From assembly GCA_030605835.1 (NCBI GenBank), contig JAUWHO010000010.1, positions 1 to 38,417 on the forward strand: 38,417 nucleotides of DNA, given 5' to 3'. Position numbers and translations under genes: made by a program. The notes below the pieces were generated by a model. That model was not told where the DNA came from and made no database searches. It was given only the letters and a program-made list of their open reading frames with translations. This document shows positions 15,417 to 23,560 of the stretch, in pieces. How positions within the stretch are numbered: position 1 is the first letter of the stretch; every line of letters begins with the position of its first letter. The DNA is from Candidatus Zixiibacteriota bacterium (GTDB lineage Bacteria > Zixibacteria > MSB-5A5 > DG-27).

Positions 15417-16628
15417 CTACCTCTCCTCGACTTTCGCAGCTTTGGGACGGTAGATAAATCTGGGGATGCTCTGGGCTCCGGTGATGAATCTCAATTTAGG
15501 CTCTCCGGGTCTGTAAATCTCCTCCGAGAAGGAATAATACTTCGAGATCAAGTTTGTTCAGAGGTTCCCCACCTCGGTCTCGGCGCGGTCGTCCAGGATG
15601 ACGGCGGAGTAACGACGTTGAGTAATGGCTTCATACAGATCCTTTGGCATCCCCTTAAAAGGAACCCCGGCGTCATAAACGTTGGGCAGCTCTTTTAAGG
15701 CGGCAGCGTGGGCGCTCATACTTCCCTTGGCCATATAATCCAAGTGGCTGTGATAAGAAACTAAAACTTCGCCCCCTCGGAGGTTATGTCCACCCCATAA
15801 GATGAATAACATCACTGCTAAGAGGAAAGGAAAATTTCCAAGCAAGTCCTTGATCGGATAGGTCAAGAGCACTGGGTAAGAACGTGGCGTGGAGGCCGGG
15901 ATTTTGAAGAGGTAAAACCAGGACCATCCCTGACTCTTTGCGCTCAAGAACATGAGGAAGCCTGCACAGACTACTACACTTGTAATGCTGAAGATGAGAG
16001 CATCTCTCCTCCGACTCAAACAGATAGGTATCACCATGAAGGGGAGAAAGACAAAAGCGCTCTGTTTGGTGAGAAAGCTGGCGCTGAAAAGAACTGCGGA
16101 CAGAACTACTCCCCCGGTGCCGGCATAGTATCTCAGAGTGTAAGCAGAGAAGAGAATCAGAAAGATCGCTAAAGAATCGACCCGACCGACATCGTACCAA
16201 TTTCCGACCACGCCGAAAGAGGCCGCAAACAGCCCGCAACCGATCCAGGAGGCCAAACTGCTTTTGGTTTCGTTCGAGATGATGCGATATATCAGAATCG
16301 AGCTTCCCAGAAAACTCAGAATAGAAATAATCCGCAGGGCAAGAAAGCCCTCTCCGAAAAGCTTCATCAAGAGGGCTCCGAGGTAGTAGAATAGGGGCGT
16401 ATAAAGGAAGGCCACGAAAGTCGCCTTCGGCTCCGCATAAATCTGCTTCCCCTGCAAAATGTTGATGCTATGATGGAGCACTCCCCCCTCTACCCACTCC
16501 AGCGGAAAGGGAAAACGGAGGTGGGAAACAAAAATGACGAGTAGACTGAAGAAATTACAGATAATAAAAAGAGCCAGAATGGAGTGGAGAACCCTTTCCA
16601 GCCCGACGGATTTCGAATCCAGATTCAA
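15417..16628 (-). pseudogene. Decayed membrane glycosyltransferase (GT39-like) with in-frame TGA
   Basis: The open frame 15558-16628 encodes 356 residues of a polytopic membrane glycosyltransferase of the dolichyl-phosphate mannosyltransferase-like (GT39/PMT) type: an early loop with EWVEGGVLHH, then about eight membrane segments. At about residue 280 it jumps directly from a membrane helix to a C-terminal soluble segment (GEVLVSYHSHLDYMAKG), so the last helices seem to be missing. The frame stops at TGA (15558-15560). Reading through gives 46 further codons with a family-like tail (KYYSFSEEIYRPGE, then FITGAQSIPRFIYRPK) and a TAG at 15417-15419. I infer an internal deletion plus a nonsense mutation. 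It lies 36 bp after grpE. Confidence 0.7.
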
Positions 16629-16664
16629 AGTGTTTCTAAGCTTCTGGCGCTGCCACCTTGTGCA

Positions 16665-17321
16665 TCAGTCGCCCTCGCTGGGGTGCTGGTTCTGCTCTTC
16701 GGAGGTCTCGGAGCTATCGTCTGCGACTGTCGGCTGTTTCTCTTTCCCTCTGGAGACCACCACCTTGGAGTGGCGAATCACCTTCCCATTCAGCATGTAT
16801 CCTCTGTTGACCTCCTCTAAGATCACTCCCTCCTCAACCCCCTCCGAGGCCATCTGCACCACCGCCTCGTGCAGCTCCGGGTCGAACCTTTCTCCTTTGG
16901 CCTCGATCGGCTCCAGACCGTAACGCCCCAGGAGGTTTTGAAGGTTGGAGTCGATCATCTCCATCCCTTTATGGAAGCTCTCGAAGTCATCCGTGGTTCT
17001 GGCGCTCTCCAAAGCGCGTTCGAAATCGTCCAGGATGTGGAGCAATTGAGAGATCAGATCCTGGTTGGCACCTCTTATAACTAAAGCGAACTCCCGCGAG
17101 ACTCTCTTTTTGTAGTTGTCGAATTCCGCCGCCAGACGGAGGAAGCGATCCTCCCTCTCCTCCAGGAGTCTTTCAGCCTCCTCCAGCTTCTTCTCTAAGG
17201 AGAGCTCTTCTTTGACCTCCGCTTCCGATACGGAGGCCCCTTGGGTCTTTTGGTCTGGACTTAGCTCTGTCTTACCTTGATTTTGTTCAGACTTTTTTCG
17301 CTTGTCCTTTTTCTTGGTCAA
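16665..17321 (-). CDS. grpE: Nucleotide exchange factor GrpE
   Basis: GrpE releases ADP from DnaK in the heat-shock chaperone cycle. The 218-residue protein has a charged N-terminus, a long coiled coil (about 50-95; LEEAERLLEEREDRFLRLAA) with the signature EFDNYKKRVSRE, a four-helix part (LDDFERALE) and the beta-domain signature GEKFDPELHEAV-like GERFDPELHEAV with GYMLNGKVIRHSKVVVS. The C-terminus is acidic. The start lies 2 bp after the hrcA stop, so translation is probably coupled. dnaK and dnaJ, which commonly follow, are absent here. Confidence 0.97.
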   Translation of the reverse strand: MTKKKDKRKKSEQNQGKTELSPDQKTQGASVSEAEVKEELSLEKKLEEAERLLEEREDRFLRLAAEFDNYKKRVSREFALVIRGANQDLISQLLHILDDFERALESARTTDDFESFHKGMEMIDSNLQNLLGRYGLEPIEAKGERFDPELHEAVVQMASEGVEEGVILEEVNRGYMLNGKVIRHSKVVVSRGKEKQPTVADDSSETSEEQNQHPSEGD

Positions 17322-17323
17322 GT

Positions 17324-18373
17324 CTATTCACCAGGTTTTTGTGGTCCCGACAGCACCGCCGAGAGGAGCTTGGCGGTGTAGTCCACGATCGACACTAACT
17401 TCGAATAGGGCATCCTCGTCGGACCGATCACCCCGATGGTTCCCTTCACCTCTCCGGCAGAGTAGTTGGAGGTCACCAGACTGATGGTCTCGACTTCCTC
17501 GCACTCCGCCTCCCTGCCGATGGTTATGGTGATCCCCTCCTTGATTCCCTGACTGGAGACCAGTTCCACCAGGGTTTTCCGGGTCTCTATCAGTCTCATC
17601 AGGGAGAAGAGCTTCTCCCGGTCTCGGAATTCCGGCTGGTTGACCAGATTGGTGGTGCCGCCCAGGTGGACACCTTCGGGATCGATATCCTTCAGCATGT
17701 CGCTGGAGTAATCTAAGAACATCTTAATCAGTTTGGGGTCGGCCTCGAAGACCTCCTTGGTCCTCTGGCGGATGGTCTTTCTTATCTCCCCCAGACTTAA
17801 GCCCCCGAGCCTCTCGGTTAAAGCTCTGGAGGTGGCTTCGGCGGCTTCGGGGGTGAATCGGGATTCGACCTCCAGAAGCAGGGAGCGAACCAGACCGCCC
17901 CTGATGGTGAGCACCACCAAGACCTTGTTGTCCGCCACCGGCAGCATGTCTATGCGAGACAGCACTCCGGATTCGAAGCAGGGGGCAATGGTGACCCCCA
18001 GTTGTTTGGATACATAACCTAACACCTGAGAAGTCTGCTCTAAGATTCTCTCGATGTTCCCGCCTTCGGTGGCAAGCTCCTGGCGGATGGCCTCCTGCTG
18101 TTCAGTCGAGAGAACTTCCGGCTTCAGGAGGGTGTCGACATACTGGCGGTAGCCGAGGTCGGTGGGGACCCTCCCCGCGGAGGTGTGGGGCTGACTCACC
18201 AGCCCGGTCTCCTCTAAGTCCTGTAAGGTATTGCGGATGGTGGCGGCGCTCACCCCCAGTCTGCATTTGTTCGCCAAAACCCTGGAGCCGACCGGCTCCG
18301 CGGTGGCGATGTAATGCTCTATCAGCGCCCGCAGAACCCCCTTTTCTCTTGCAGTCAGATTCCCGAAAGCCAT
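17324..18373 (-). CDS. hrcA: Heat-inducible transcription repressor HrcA
   Basis: HrcA represses heat-shock operons, usually at the CIRCE element. The 349-residue protein has the N-terminal winged helix (TAREKGVLRALIEHYIATAE, with ATIRNTLQDLEETGL as recognition region), the GYR-Y signature and the C-terminal IGPTRMPYSKLVSIVDYTAK block. Length is normal. It is followed immediately by grpE. No CIRCE copy is seen upstream; a different palindrome overlaps the promoter. Confidence 0.97.
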   Translation of the reverse strand: MAFGNLTAREKGVLRALIEHYIATAEPVGSRVLANKCRLGVSAATIRNTLQDLEETGLVSQPHTSAGRVPTDLGYRQYVDTLLKPEVLSTEQQEAIRQELATEGGNIERILEQTSQVLGYVSKQLGVTIAPCFESGVLSRIDMLPVADNKVLVVLTIRGGLVRSLLLEVESRFTPEAAEATSRALTERLGGLSLGEIRKTIRQRTKEVFEADPKLIKMFLDYSSDMLKDIDPEGVHLGGTTNLVNQPEFRDREKLFSLMRLIETRKTLVELVSSQGIKEGITITIGREAECEEVETISLVTSNYSAGEVKGTIGVIGPTRMPYSKLVSIVDYTAKLLSAVLSGPQKPGE

Positions 18374-18394
18374 GGACTTAATCTACTGTTCCTT

Positions 18395-18414
18395 TTTGAC
18401 TAAAATATGTCAAA
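18395..18414. promoter_or_regulatory. Palindromic operator candidate over the hrcA -10 box
   Basis: TTTGAC and GTCAAA (18395-18400 and 18409-18414) flank an 8-bp AT-rich centre and cover the -10 box. It is not the CIRCE sequence (TTAGCACTC-N9-GAGTGCTAA). It could be the local HrcA site or the site of another repressor. Confidence 0.5.
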
Positions 18415-18429
18415 TCTTCGCATTGTCAA
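18402..18429 (-). promoter_or_regulatory. hrcA-grpE promoter, TTGACA-16-TATTTT
   Basis: On the minus strand the consensus -35 TTGACA (18424-18429) and -10 TATTTT (18402-18407) are separated by 16 bp, about 30 bp before the hrcA ATG. Confidence 0.7.
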
Positions 18430-18587
18430 GTTAGACCGAACGGGGGATAGGGTATCATATATTGTCAAATCCTGGCGAGAAGAGAGGGGAGAGAATAGAA
18501 CCATAGAAATTGACAAAATTCAAGGTGTGGCAGGAACTTCTTAATCCTCATCCTGCATTCAGTGAAGGAATCGAGGTAATATGACAG

Positions 18588-18740
18588 ATGGGGAGATTGT
18601 TCATATTAGTGATTCTGTATTTTGCGGTGATAGTATCACTAGGGAGAAGCAAGATTCTCCCTCAAAATGTGGGCGATTGGCAACACTGGAACAGCGAAGG
18701 TATTGAAGTCAATGTCAGCTTTTATTGTTTAAGCTTCTAG
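18588..18740 (+). CDS. Possible degenerate DUF2905-like small membrane protein
   Basis: A 50-codon frame beginning MGRLFILVILYFAVIVSLG, one membrane segment right at the N-terminus, then SKILPQNVGDW and a polar tail ending FYCLSF. DUF2905 proteins start MGR, have the same early helix and carry a short Leu-Pro-x-(D/N)-(I/V) motif after it. The second DUF2905 helix is missing, so this may be a truncated or decayed copy. GAGG lies 11 bases upstream of the ATG. Confidence 0.35.
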   Translation: MGRLFILVILYFAVIVSLGRSKILPQNVGDWQHWNSEGIEVNVSFYCLSF

Positions 18741-18763
18741 GAATTATTAGTGAAGTATCCGCT

Positions 18764-20236
18764 TTACGGGGAGCGTCTAATTGAATACTCGTAATGTTTC
18801 AGGTTCTCCCCCGCCCCCCTACCATAGTAATGCCATTTGGGGAAATTGAAATCAGAGGTAATGGACCTTGGCAACAAGAGAACCGCCTTCAGGAATGATT
18901 CCAGGTCAGGGATATTGTAGAGGTTAACCTCAAATCCCCATTTATCTATCTGATCCAGAAGCTGCCGCATATAAGGTGTCTTCCAATTAACGGAGAAGCG
19001 ATTTATCCCCCACCCTCTAAAAATATCGAGCATCTCCTTGGCTTTGTCGGGAACACTCAATATAATCGGGGTGAGGAAATCAATGGGGCACTGCTTTATC
19101 GCCCTAGGATAAGCTTTTGCCAGTTTACGAAAACGATCTTCCTGGAGTACCTCGACATTCCCATTGAACCATAACTGGGAGCTATCAAAACCGGAAGCCT
19201 TGAGCACCTCAACAATCTTGTCGATCAGTAGACCCCCTTCCTTGAGGTCAAGCTTCAAGGACTTGTCCATCTTCTTATGTAGTTTCAATATATGCTCTAG
19301 GAGAAGGAACTCCTCATGCTCCTGCATGGGGGTTCTCTCAAACGAATCATGCCGGAGTATTAAGTTGTCCCCATCCGGATCCATGCGCACATCGTATTCT
19401 GCCCAATGTATGTTGGAGGCGAGGAACTGCCTGAGGTTAGCCTCATCGTTGGCACCGTGCCAAACAAATTGCACGTGGCTTGGCAATGCCCTTTCGGGAA
19501 TCAACTCGGTTATGTCGTAAACCTTTCCACTCATCGTGCTACCGGGTAATCTTTTTCGCTTGGACTCAAAGATGGTATTGGCATGGAGTAGTAGAATCTC
19601 TCGGTATTCATCAATTTCCGAGACCGCCCTCAGGTTTTCAGGTTCGTTGTCCACGAATGCGAAAATACGATAACCGCCCTTTTGAAAATGACGCAGACCA
19701 GCAACCTTGCCCTCCGAGACCTTCATATCCCATCCATATGGGTTCATGTAAAGGAGGTCATCCGTAAAGCTGACCTTGTATTCTTCACCAAGCTTATTTA
19801 GAGAGCGCAGGGTATCGTTCCTGATGGACTCTGGTCTTCCGGTGTTCAAACCAACGTATGTGTTGGGCTGTATTTGAAACCACCGTATTACCTCCACAAC
19901 TCCTAAAAATGGGCGATGTGACTCCAAAATCGAAGTGGAAGACCAGCGATGCTCCAGGTACCAGTCGAAAATCTCCTTACTTTGCTGTCCTGGGATCTTC
20001 AACTGGCCTAAGAGTTCCTCCACTTGATTTTCATTAAAATTAATGTCAGACAGCTTTAAATCTTTAAAAAAGGCGGTGGAGTGACTCTTATCAAATAATT
20101 TAAGGATACGCAAAATCATATAGCGCATATCCAGAATAGTCCCATCAATATCGAAAACAAGCAGTAGCTTTTGTTCGGGATAAAGATCCCTCGTCTTCTG
20201 GTAATGCCGGGCTAGCTTCCTCATCCAGTTTTTCAT
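18764..20236 (-). CDS. HAD hydrolase fused to a menorin/FAM151-like (GDPD-fold) domain
   Basis: A 490-residue two-domain protein. Residues about 20-245 form a HAD phosphohydrolase: LLLVFDIDGTILDMR (DxD), the second motif GLNTGRPESIR and the DNEPENL motif IV. Residues about 255-480 resemble the menorin/FAM151 (DUF2181) branch of the GDPD TIM-barrel superfamily: FVWHGANDEANLRQFL, WAEYDVRM, ILRHDSF, SLKLDLKEGG and LWFNGNVEVL match the family order of HAVN, EADV, AHPP, KLDFK and WNADI. The fold suggests phosphodiester or phosphomonoester chemistry, but the substrate is unknown. It is a lone gene; codon usage appears more AT-rich than its neighbours, which may mean recent acquisition. Confidence 0.7.
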   Translation of the reverse strand: MKNWMRKLARHYQKTRDLYPEQKLLLVFDIDGTILDMRYMILRILKLFDKSHSTAFFKDLKLSDINFNENQVEELLGQLKIPGQQSKEIFDWYLEHRWSSTSILESHRPFLGVVEVIRWFQIQPNTYVGLNTGRPESIRNDTLRSLNKLGEEYKVSFTDDLLYMNPYGWDMKVSEGKVAGLRHFQKGGYRIFAFVDNEPENLRAVSEIDEYREILLLHANTIFESKRKRLPGSTMSGKVYDITELIPERALPSHVQFVWHGANDEANLRQFLASNIHWAEYDVRMDPDGDNLILRHDSFERTPMQEHEEFLLLEHILKLHKKMDKSLKLDLKEGGLLIDKIVEVLKASGFDSSQLWFNGNVEVLQEDRFRKLAKAYPRAIKQCPIDFLTPIILSVPDKAKEMLDIFRGWGINRFSVNWKTPYMRQLLDQIDKWGFEVNLYNIPDLESFLKAVLLLPRSITSDFNFPKWHYYGRGAGENLKHYEYSIRRSP

Positions 20237-20659
20237 ATTCTTTCCTCGTCTGCAAAATCGAACAATACTTCTTTGATAATATTCATCGACAGATTATCTT
20301 TTGGACAACAATTCAGAACGCTGCATGCAGGAGAGTGTTAACATCGATGTTGGTTTTGCTCTCGTTTGCTTGATTTTTCAACTTCCCCAGAGCCATAGAC
20401 TCAAAATGTCAAGAAACTTGTTTTTTCAAATAAAAATAACCTAACAAAATAAACCGAATTTAGCAGTTGTCAAGCGCTTTTTGTGCTCAGTTTATGATCT
20501 CTCTGGCGCTGCTTGTTCCAGAAAAAGTTTGCCTTTTCGTCATGAAAGATTATATTTATTTATAATAGGGGATGTTTTTGAAGAACTTCCTGACGTTATC
20601 TGTCAAGATGATGAGTCTTCGCTGAAAACTAAACCAAAACCTTAACCGAAGGAGCAGCC
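20237..20659. other. AT-rich divergent intergenic region
   Basis: No gene is seen. The right half carries the promoter of the first carboxypeptidase (20529-20556). No clear promoter for the divergent HAD gene was found. It is distinctly more AT-rich than the coding sequence on its right. Confidence 0.6.
20529..20556 (+). promoter_or_regulatory. Promoter of the first M14 carboxypeptidase, TTGCCT-16-TATATT
   Basis: The -35 TTGCCT (20529-20534) and -10 TATATT (20551-20556) have a 16-bp spacer about 105 bp upstream of the ATG. The tandem paralogue has TTGCTT-16-TATATT at 23533-23560 at a similar distance; the boxes are conserved while spacer and leader are not, which supports function. Confidence 0.6.
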
Positions 20660-23269
20660 ATGCCCTTGAAAACTGTCAAGCTTCCCAAGTGGGGGCTGCT
20701 GGTGGTCTTTCTGACTGCCGTCTTGCTCGTAGGGGGCACCTATGCGAAAACCATCTACAAGCAGGTGGAGGTCTACCCCCCGACTAAGGAGGATTTGAAG
20801 GAGTTCTTGCGGATGGGATTCGACCCCTCGGATGCGATGATATACGACGAGGGCAGAAGGGTGGTAGTGCCCTTAAACGACCGCGAGATGGAGCTTCTGA
20901 AATCAAGTGGTCTGGAATACCGGGTCTTGATCGAGGATCTGGAAAGCTACTACAGCTCCCAGTTCCTGGTGACCGCTGACATGGGGCCCTACACCTCCTT
21001 TTCGGAGATGGTCGATTCTCTGACCAACCTCCACAATCACCATCCCAACATCACCACCGATCTGATTGTCCTCGGCTATGGTCATGACGGCAACGAAGTT
21101 TACGCCATGAAGATCTCCGACAACCCGAACCTGCAGGAGGACGAACCGGAGGCACTTTACACCGGGCTGCATCACGCCAGGGAACCGATCTCCATGGAGA
21201 ACATTCTCTACTTCATGGCCTATCTCTGCAACAACTACGGAAGCGACCCGGACGTCACCTATCTGGTGGACAACCGCCAGCTGTGGTTCATACCTTGTCT
21301 CAATCCGGACGGTTATCTCTACAACGAGCTGACCAATCCCAGTGGGGGCGGGATGTGGCGGAAGAACCGTCGCGACAACGGCGGGGGAGTCTACGGCGTC
21401 GACCCGAATCGCAACTACGGTTACATGTGGGGATACGACAACCGCGGCTCCAGTCCCTATACCTGGTCGGACACCTATCGCGGCCCTTACGCCTTTTCAG
21501 AGCCGGAGAATCAGGCGGTGAGAGATTTCGCTTTGGAGCACGACTTCTCGGTGGCCATGAATGACCACACCCACGGCTACTACTTCCTCCTCCCCTGGGG
21601 ATACGAGGATATCTTCTGTGAGGAGCACGAGATGTTCAGAGGCATCGGAGAGGAGGCCGTCAGCCTGCTCTCACCTGGCAACTACGATCTGGGTACTGCG
21701 TGGCAGTGTCTTTACAACGTCAATGGGGAGGCTAACGACTGGTACTTCCACGATCTTGGAACCTTCGCCTACACTCCGGAGATCGGGGAATCTTTCTGGC
21801 CCGGCGGCTCAAGAATCCTGCCCCTCTGCGAGGAGATGCTGCCGGTCAATCTCTTCTTCGCTGAGATTGCCGACAATCCCTGGCAGATGATGAGAGTGTG
21901 GGCGCCCACCATCGATCCTCTCGGAAGCCAACCGAGCGGCAACTACACCGTCAGCTGGACTCTCCCCGGCGGTGACCTCTATCCGGACAAATACGAGCTG
22001 CAGGAGATGACCGGACCCTCTACTATCACCGACGATGCCGAGTCCGGTTCCGACAACTGGGTCTTCAAGAATTTCTCCCGGTCGAGCTCTCGTTCCTACA
22101 GTGGCAGCTATAGCTTCTGGTCCGGCTATCAGAACAGTTACAATGCCACCACGACCTCCCTGGTCCCCTTTAGGGTACAAAGCGGCACCCAGCTCAGCTT
22201 CCGTTTGTGGTATAGGATAGAGTCCGGCTACGACTTCGGCTTTGTGGAAGTCTCCACCGACGGCCACGACTGGGAAGTCTTGGACAGCTTCACCGGAACC
22301 AACACCTCCTGGCCTTTAAAGACCTACAACCTTAGCTCTTACGCCGGCCAGAATCTGTTCGTCCGTTTCCGTCTGGACACCGACATCGGATCTACCAGCT
22401 ACGGAATGTATGTTGACGACATCCACCCGGTCGACATTTTCGATAACGTCATCACTCTCTCCGACAACATCACCGAAAACTATTACGATGTCACCGGCAG
22501 AACTCCCGGAACCTACTATTATCAGGTCCGGGGCCACAACCGCACCGGCTGGGGCAATTTCTCGCCTCGGGAGGAAGCGATCGTAACCCAGGGCGCACTG
22601 GTTACCATTGAGCTCACTCCTCATCAATACTACGTTGCCCGCGGCGAGAGACTGACTTACACTGCGGAGGCCACTAACCAAACCGGCCAGTCCCAGTCCT
22701 TCGATTACTGGGCTATGGTGACCTTGCCCAACGGCAACCCCTACGGTCCCGTTTACGGACCCAAGAACTATAGTCTGAGCCCCCACCAGAGCGGCCAGGG
22801 AACCGTGGGCAAGAGAGTCCCCATGGGAGCACCTATTGGCGTCTACACTTACACCGGCAACGTGGGAGATTATCCTGACGATGTCTGGGACTCAGATGAG
22901 TTCGACTTCGAGGTGACCGGAAAGGCCGGCGCCACATCTGGCTCCAATGAGTGGGAAGTGGTCTACACCGACGGATTCTGGGGGAGCAGTCAGGAGGCCT
23001 TGCCGAAAGAGTTCGCTCTCTCAGGCAACCATCCCAATCCCTTCAACGCCCGGACGGTAATTGAGTATCAGTTGCCTGTAAGTGGTCACGTCAAGCTCGA
23101 AATATACAACCTCTTCGGACAAAAGCTTGAAACTCTGGTGGATACCGAGCAGGAGGCTGGATACCGGTCAGTTAGCTGGGATGCTTCAGAGGTCTCCTCC
23201 GGTCTCTATTTCTACAAGCTGACTGCTGGAGACTTCACCGAAGTTAAGAGCATGACCTTGCTGAGATAG
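20660..23269 (+). CDS. Secreted M14 zinc carboxypeptidase with C-terminal sorting domain (paralogue A)
   Basis: An 869-residue exported metallopeptidase that should remove C-terminal residues from peptides outside the cell. A signal peptide (1-29) precedes a propeptide-like region. The M14 domain (about 105-400) keeps the zinc ligands His172 and Glu175 (HHAREP), His303 (NDHTHGYYF), the Arg-rich substrate site (WRKNRR, DPNRN) and the catalytic Glu374 (TPEIGESFWPG). Next come an immune-inhibitor-A/MAM-like beta-sandwich (about 450-600; DDAESGSDNW), a fibronectin-like strand set, a diverged Ig-like domain (about 645-755) and the T9SS type A-like sorting domain (about 780-869; FALSGNHPNPFN, GLYFYKLTAGDFTE). 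GGAGCA precedes the ATG. Paralogue B follows in tandem. Confidence 0.94.
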   Translation: MPLKTVKLPKWGLLVVFLTAVLLVGGTYAKTIYKQVEVYPPTKEDLKEFLRMGFDPSDAMIYDEGRRVVVPLNDREMELLKSSGLEYRVLIEDLESYYSSQFLVTADMGPYTSFSEMVDSLTNLHNHHPNITTDLIVLGYGHDGNEVYAMKISDNPNLQEDEPEALYTGLHHAREPISMENILYFMAYLCNNYGSDPDVTYLVDNRQLWFIPCLNPDGYLYNELTNPSGGGMWRKNRRDNGGGVYGVDPNRNYGYMWGYDNRGSSPYTWSDTYRGPYAFSEPENQAVRDFALEHDFSVAMNDHTHGYYFLLPWGYEDIFCEEHEMFRGIGEEAVSLLSPGNYDLGTAWQCLYNVNGEANDWYFHDLGTFAYTPEIGESFWPGGSRILPLCEEMLPVNLFFAEIADNPWQMMRVWAPTIDPLGSQPSGNYTVSWTLPGGDLYPDKYELQEMTGPSTITDDAESGSDNWVFKNFSRSSSRSYSGSYSFWSGYQNSYNATTTSLVPFRVQSGTQLSFRLWYRIESGYDFGFVEVSTDGHDWEVLDSFTGTNTSWPLKTYNLSSYAGQNLFVRFRLDTDIGSTSYGMYVDDIHPVDIFDNVITLSDNITENYYDVTGRTPGTYYYQVRGHNRTGWGNFSPREEAIVTQGALVTIELTPHQYYVARGERLTYTAEATNQTGQSQSFDYWAMVTLPNGNPYGPVYGPKNYSLSPHQSGQGTVGKRVPMGAPIGVYTYTGNVGDYPDDVWDSDEFDFEVTGKAGATSGSNEWEVVYTDGFWGSSQEALPKEFALSGNHPNPFNARTVIEYQLPVSGHVKLEIYNLFGQKLETLVDTEQEAGYRSVSWDASEVSSGLYFYKLTAGDFTEVKSMTLLR

Positions 23270-23292
23270 AGTTCTTGAATTCCTTGAACAGG

Positions 23293-23325
23293 AAAGCCGT
23301 CGGAATATTTTCCGGCGGCTTTTCT
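23293..23325 (+). terminator. Intrinsic terminator after carboxypeptidase A
   Basis: AAAGCCGTCGGAA and TTCCGGCGGCTTT form a long stem with a short loop, followed by TTTCT. It is homologous to the terminator at 33204-33239; here the A run on the left is only three bases, so it should work mainly for the plus strand. Confidence 0.8.
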
Positions 23326-23376
23326 ATTCTCTCGGGATAGCTATTCCAGGACAGGAATCTCTTTCCTAAAGAGTTT

Positions 23377-23396
23377 GTCGGGCAAGAATGCCCGAC
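23377..23396 (-). repeat. GAATAG-hairpin repeat in the duplicated flank
   Basis: GTCGGGCA and TGCCCGAC form a perfect 8-bp stem with an AGAA loop (TTCT on the minus strand); on the minus strand GGAATAGG precedes it. The sister copy at 33300-33319 has one arm mismatch. Confidence 0.7.
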
Positions 23397-23398
23397 CT

Positions 23399-23445
23399 AT
23401 TCCGGTTTCCAGTTTCCGGTCCCCTGTTCCCTGTTTCCTTCTTGA
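23399..23445 (-). repeat. Purine-rich 7-8-mer array beside the aldolase relic (copy 5)
   Basis: Minus-strand units include GGAAACAG, GGGAACAG and GGGGACCG. It lies directly 3' of the aldolase-gene relic, the same relation as copy 6 to the intact aldolase gene. Confidence 0.6.
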
Positions 23446-23454
23446 GGGGCGCCG

Positions 23455-23516
23455 AGGCTGAAAAACAATCTCCTCCGCAGGGAACTCCACGGTTCCCTTA
23501 GCTCGGAACACAATCG
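23455..23516 (-). pseudogene. Relic of the 3' end of the class II aldolase-like gene
   Basis: Minus-strand translation gives IVFRAKGTVEFPAEEIVFQP, alignable to the C-terminus of the aldolase-like protein (IIAFRAKGTATFVAEQIVRQP minus its first residue). The nucleotide match extends over about 60 bp (AACAATC, CCGC, GGTTCC, TTAGC, CGGAA in order). The frame then runs on without the native stop. The upstream part of the gene is missing, so this is a fragment carried by a segmental duplication. Confidence 0.65.
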
Positions 23517-23532
23517 TAGGTCGAAAGATTGT

Positions 23533-23560
23533 TTGCTTTTTTATAGACAGATGTTATATT
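23533..23560 (+). promoter_or_regulatory. Promoter of the second M14 carboxypeptidase, TTGCTT-16-TATATT
   Basis: The -35 TTGCTT (23533-23538) and -10 TATATT (23555-23560) have a 16-bp spacer, about 105 bp upstream of the ATG, matching the layout before paralogue A. Confidence 0.6.

Noticed and set aside
15558-15560. In-frame TGA in the glycosyltransferase frame as a selenocysteine codon
   Set aside because: No redox-active context, no visible SECIS-like hairpin directly after it, and the gene also appears to have an internal deletion; a nonsense mutation is simpler.
18374-18480. CIRCE element upstream of hrcA
   Set aside because: No TTAGCACTC/GAGTGCTAA pair is present, only the unrelated TTTGAC palindrome.
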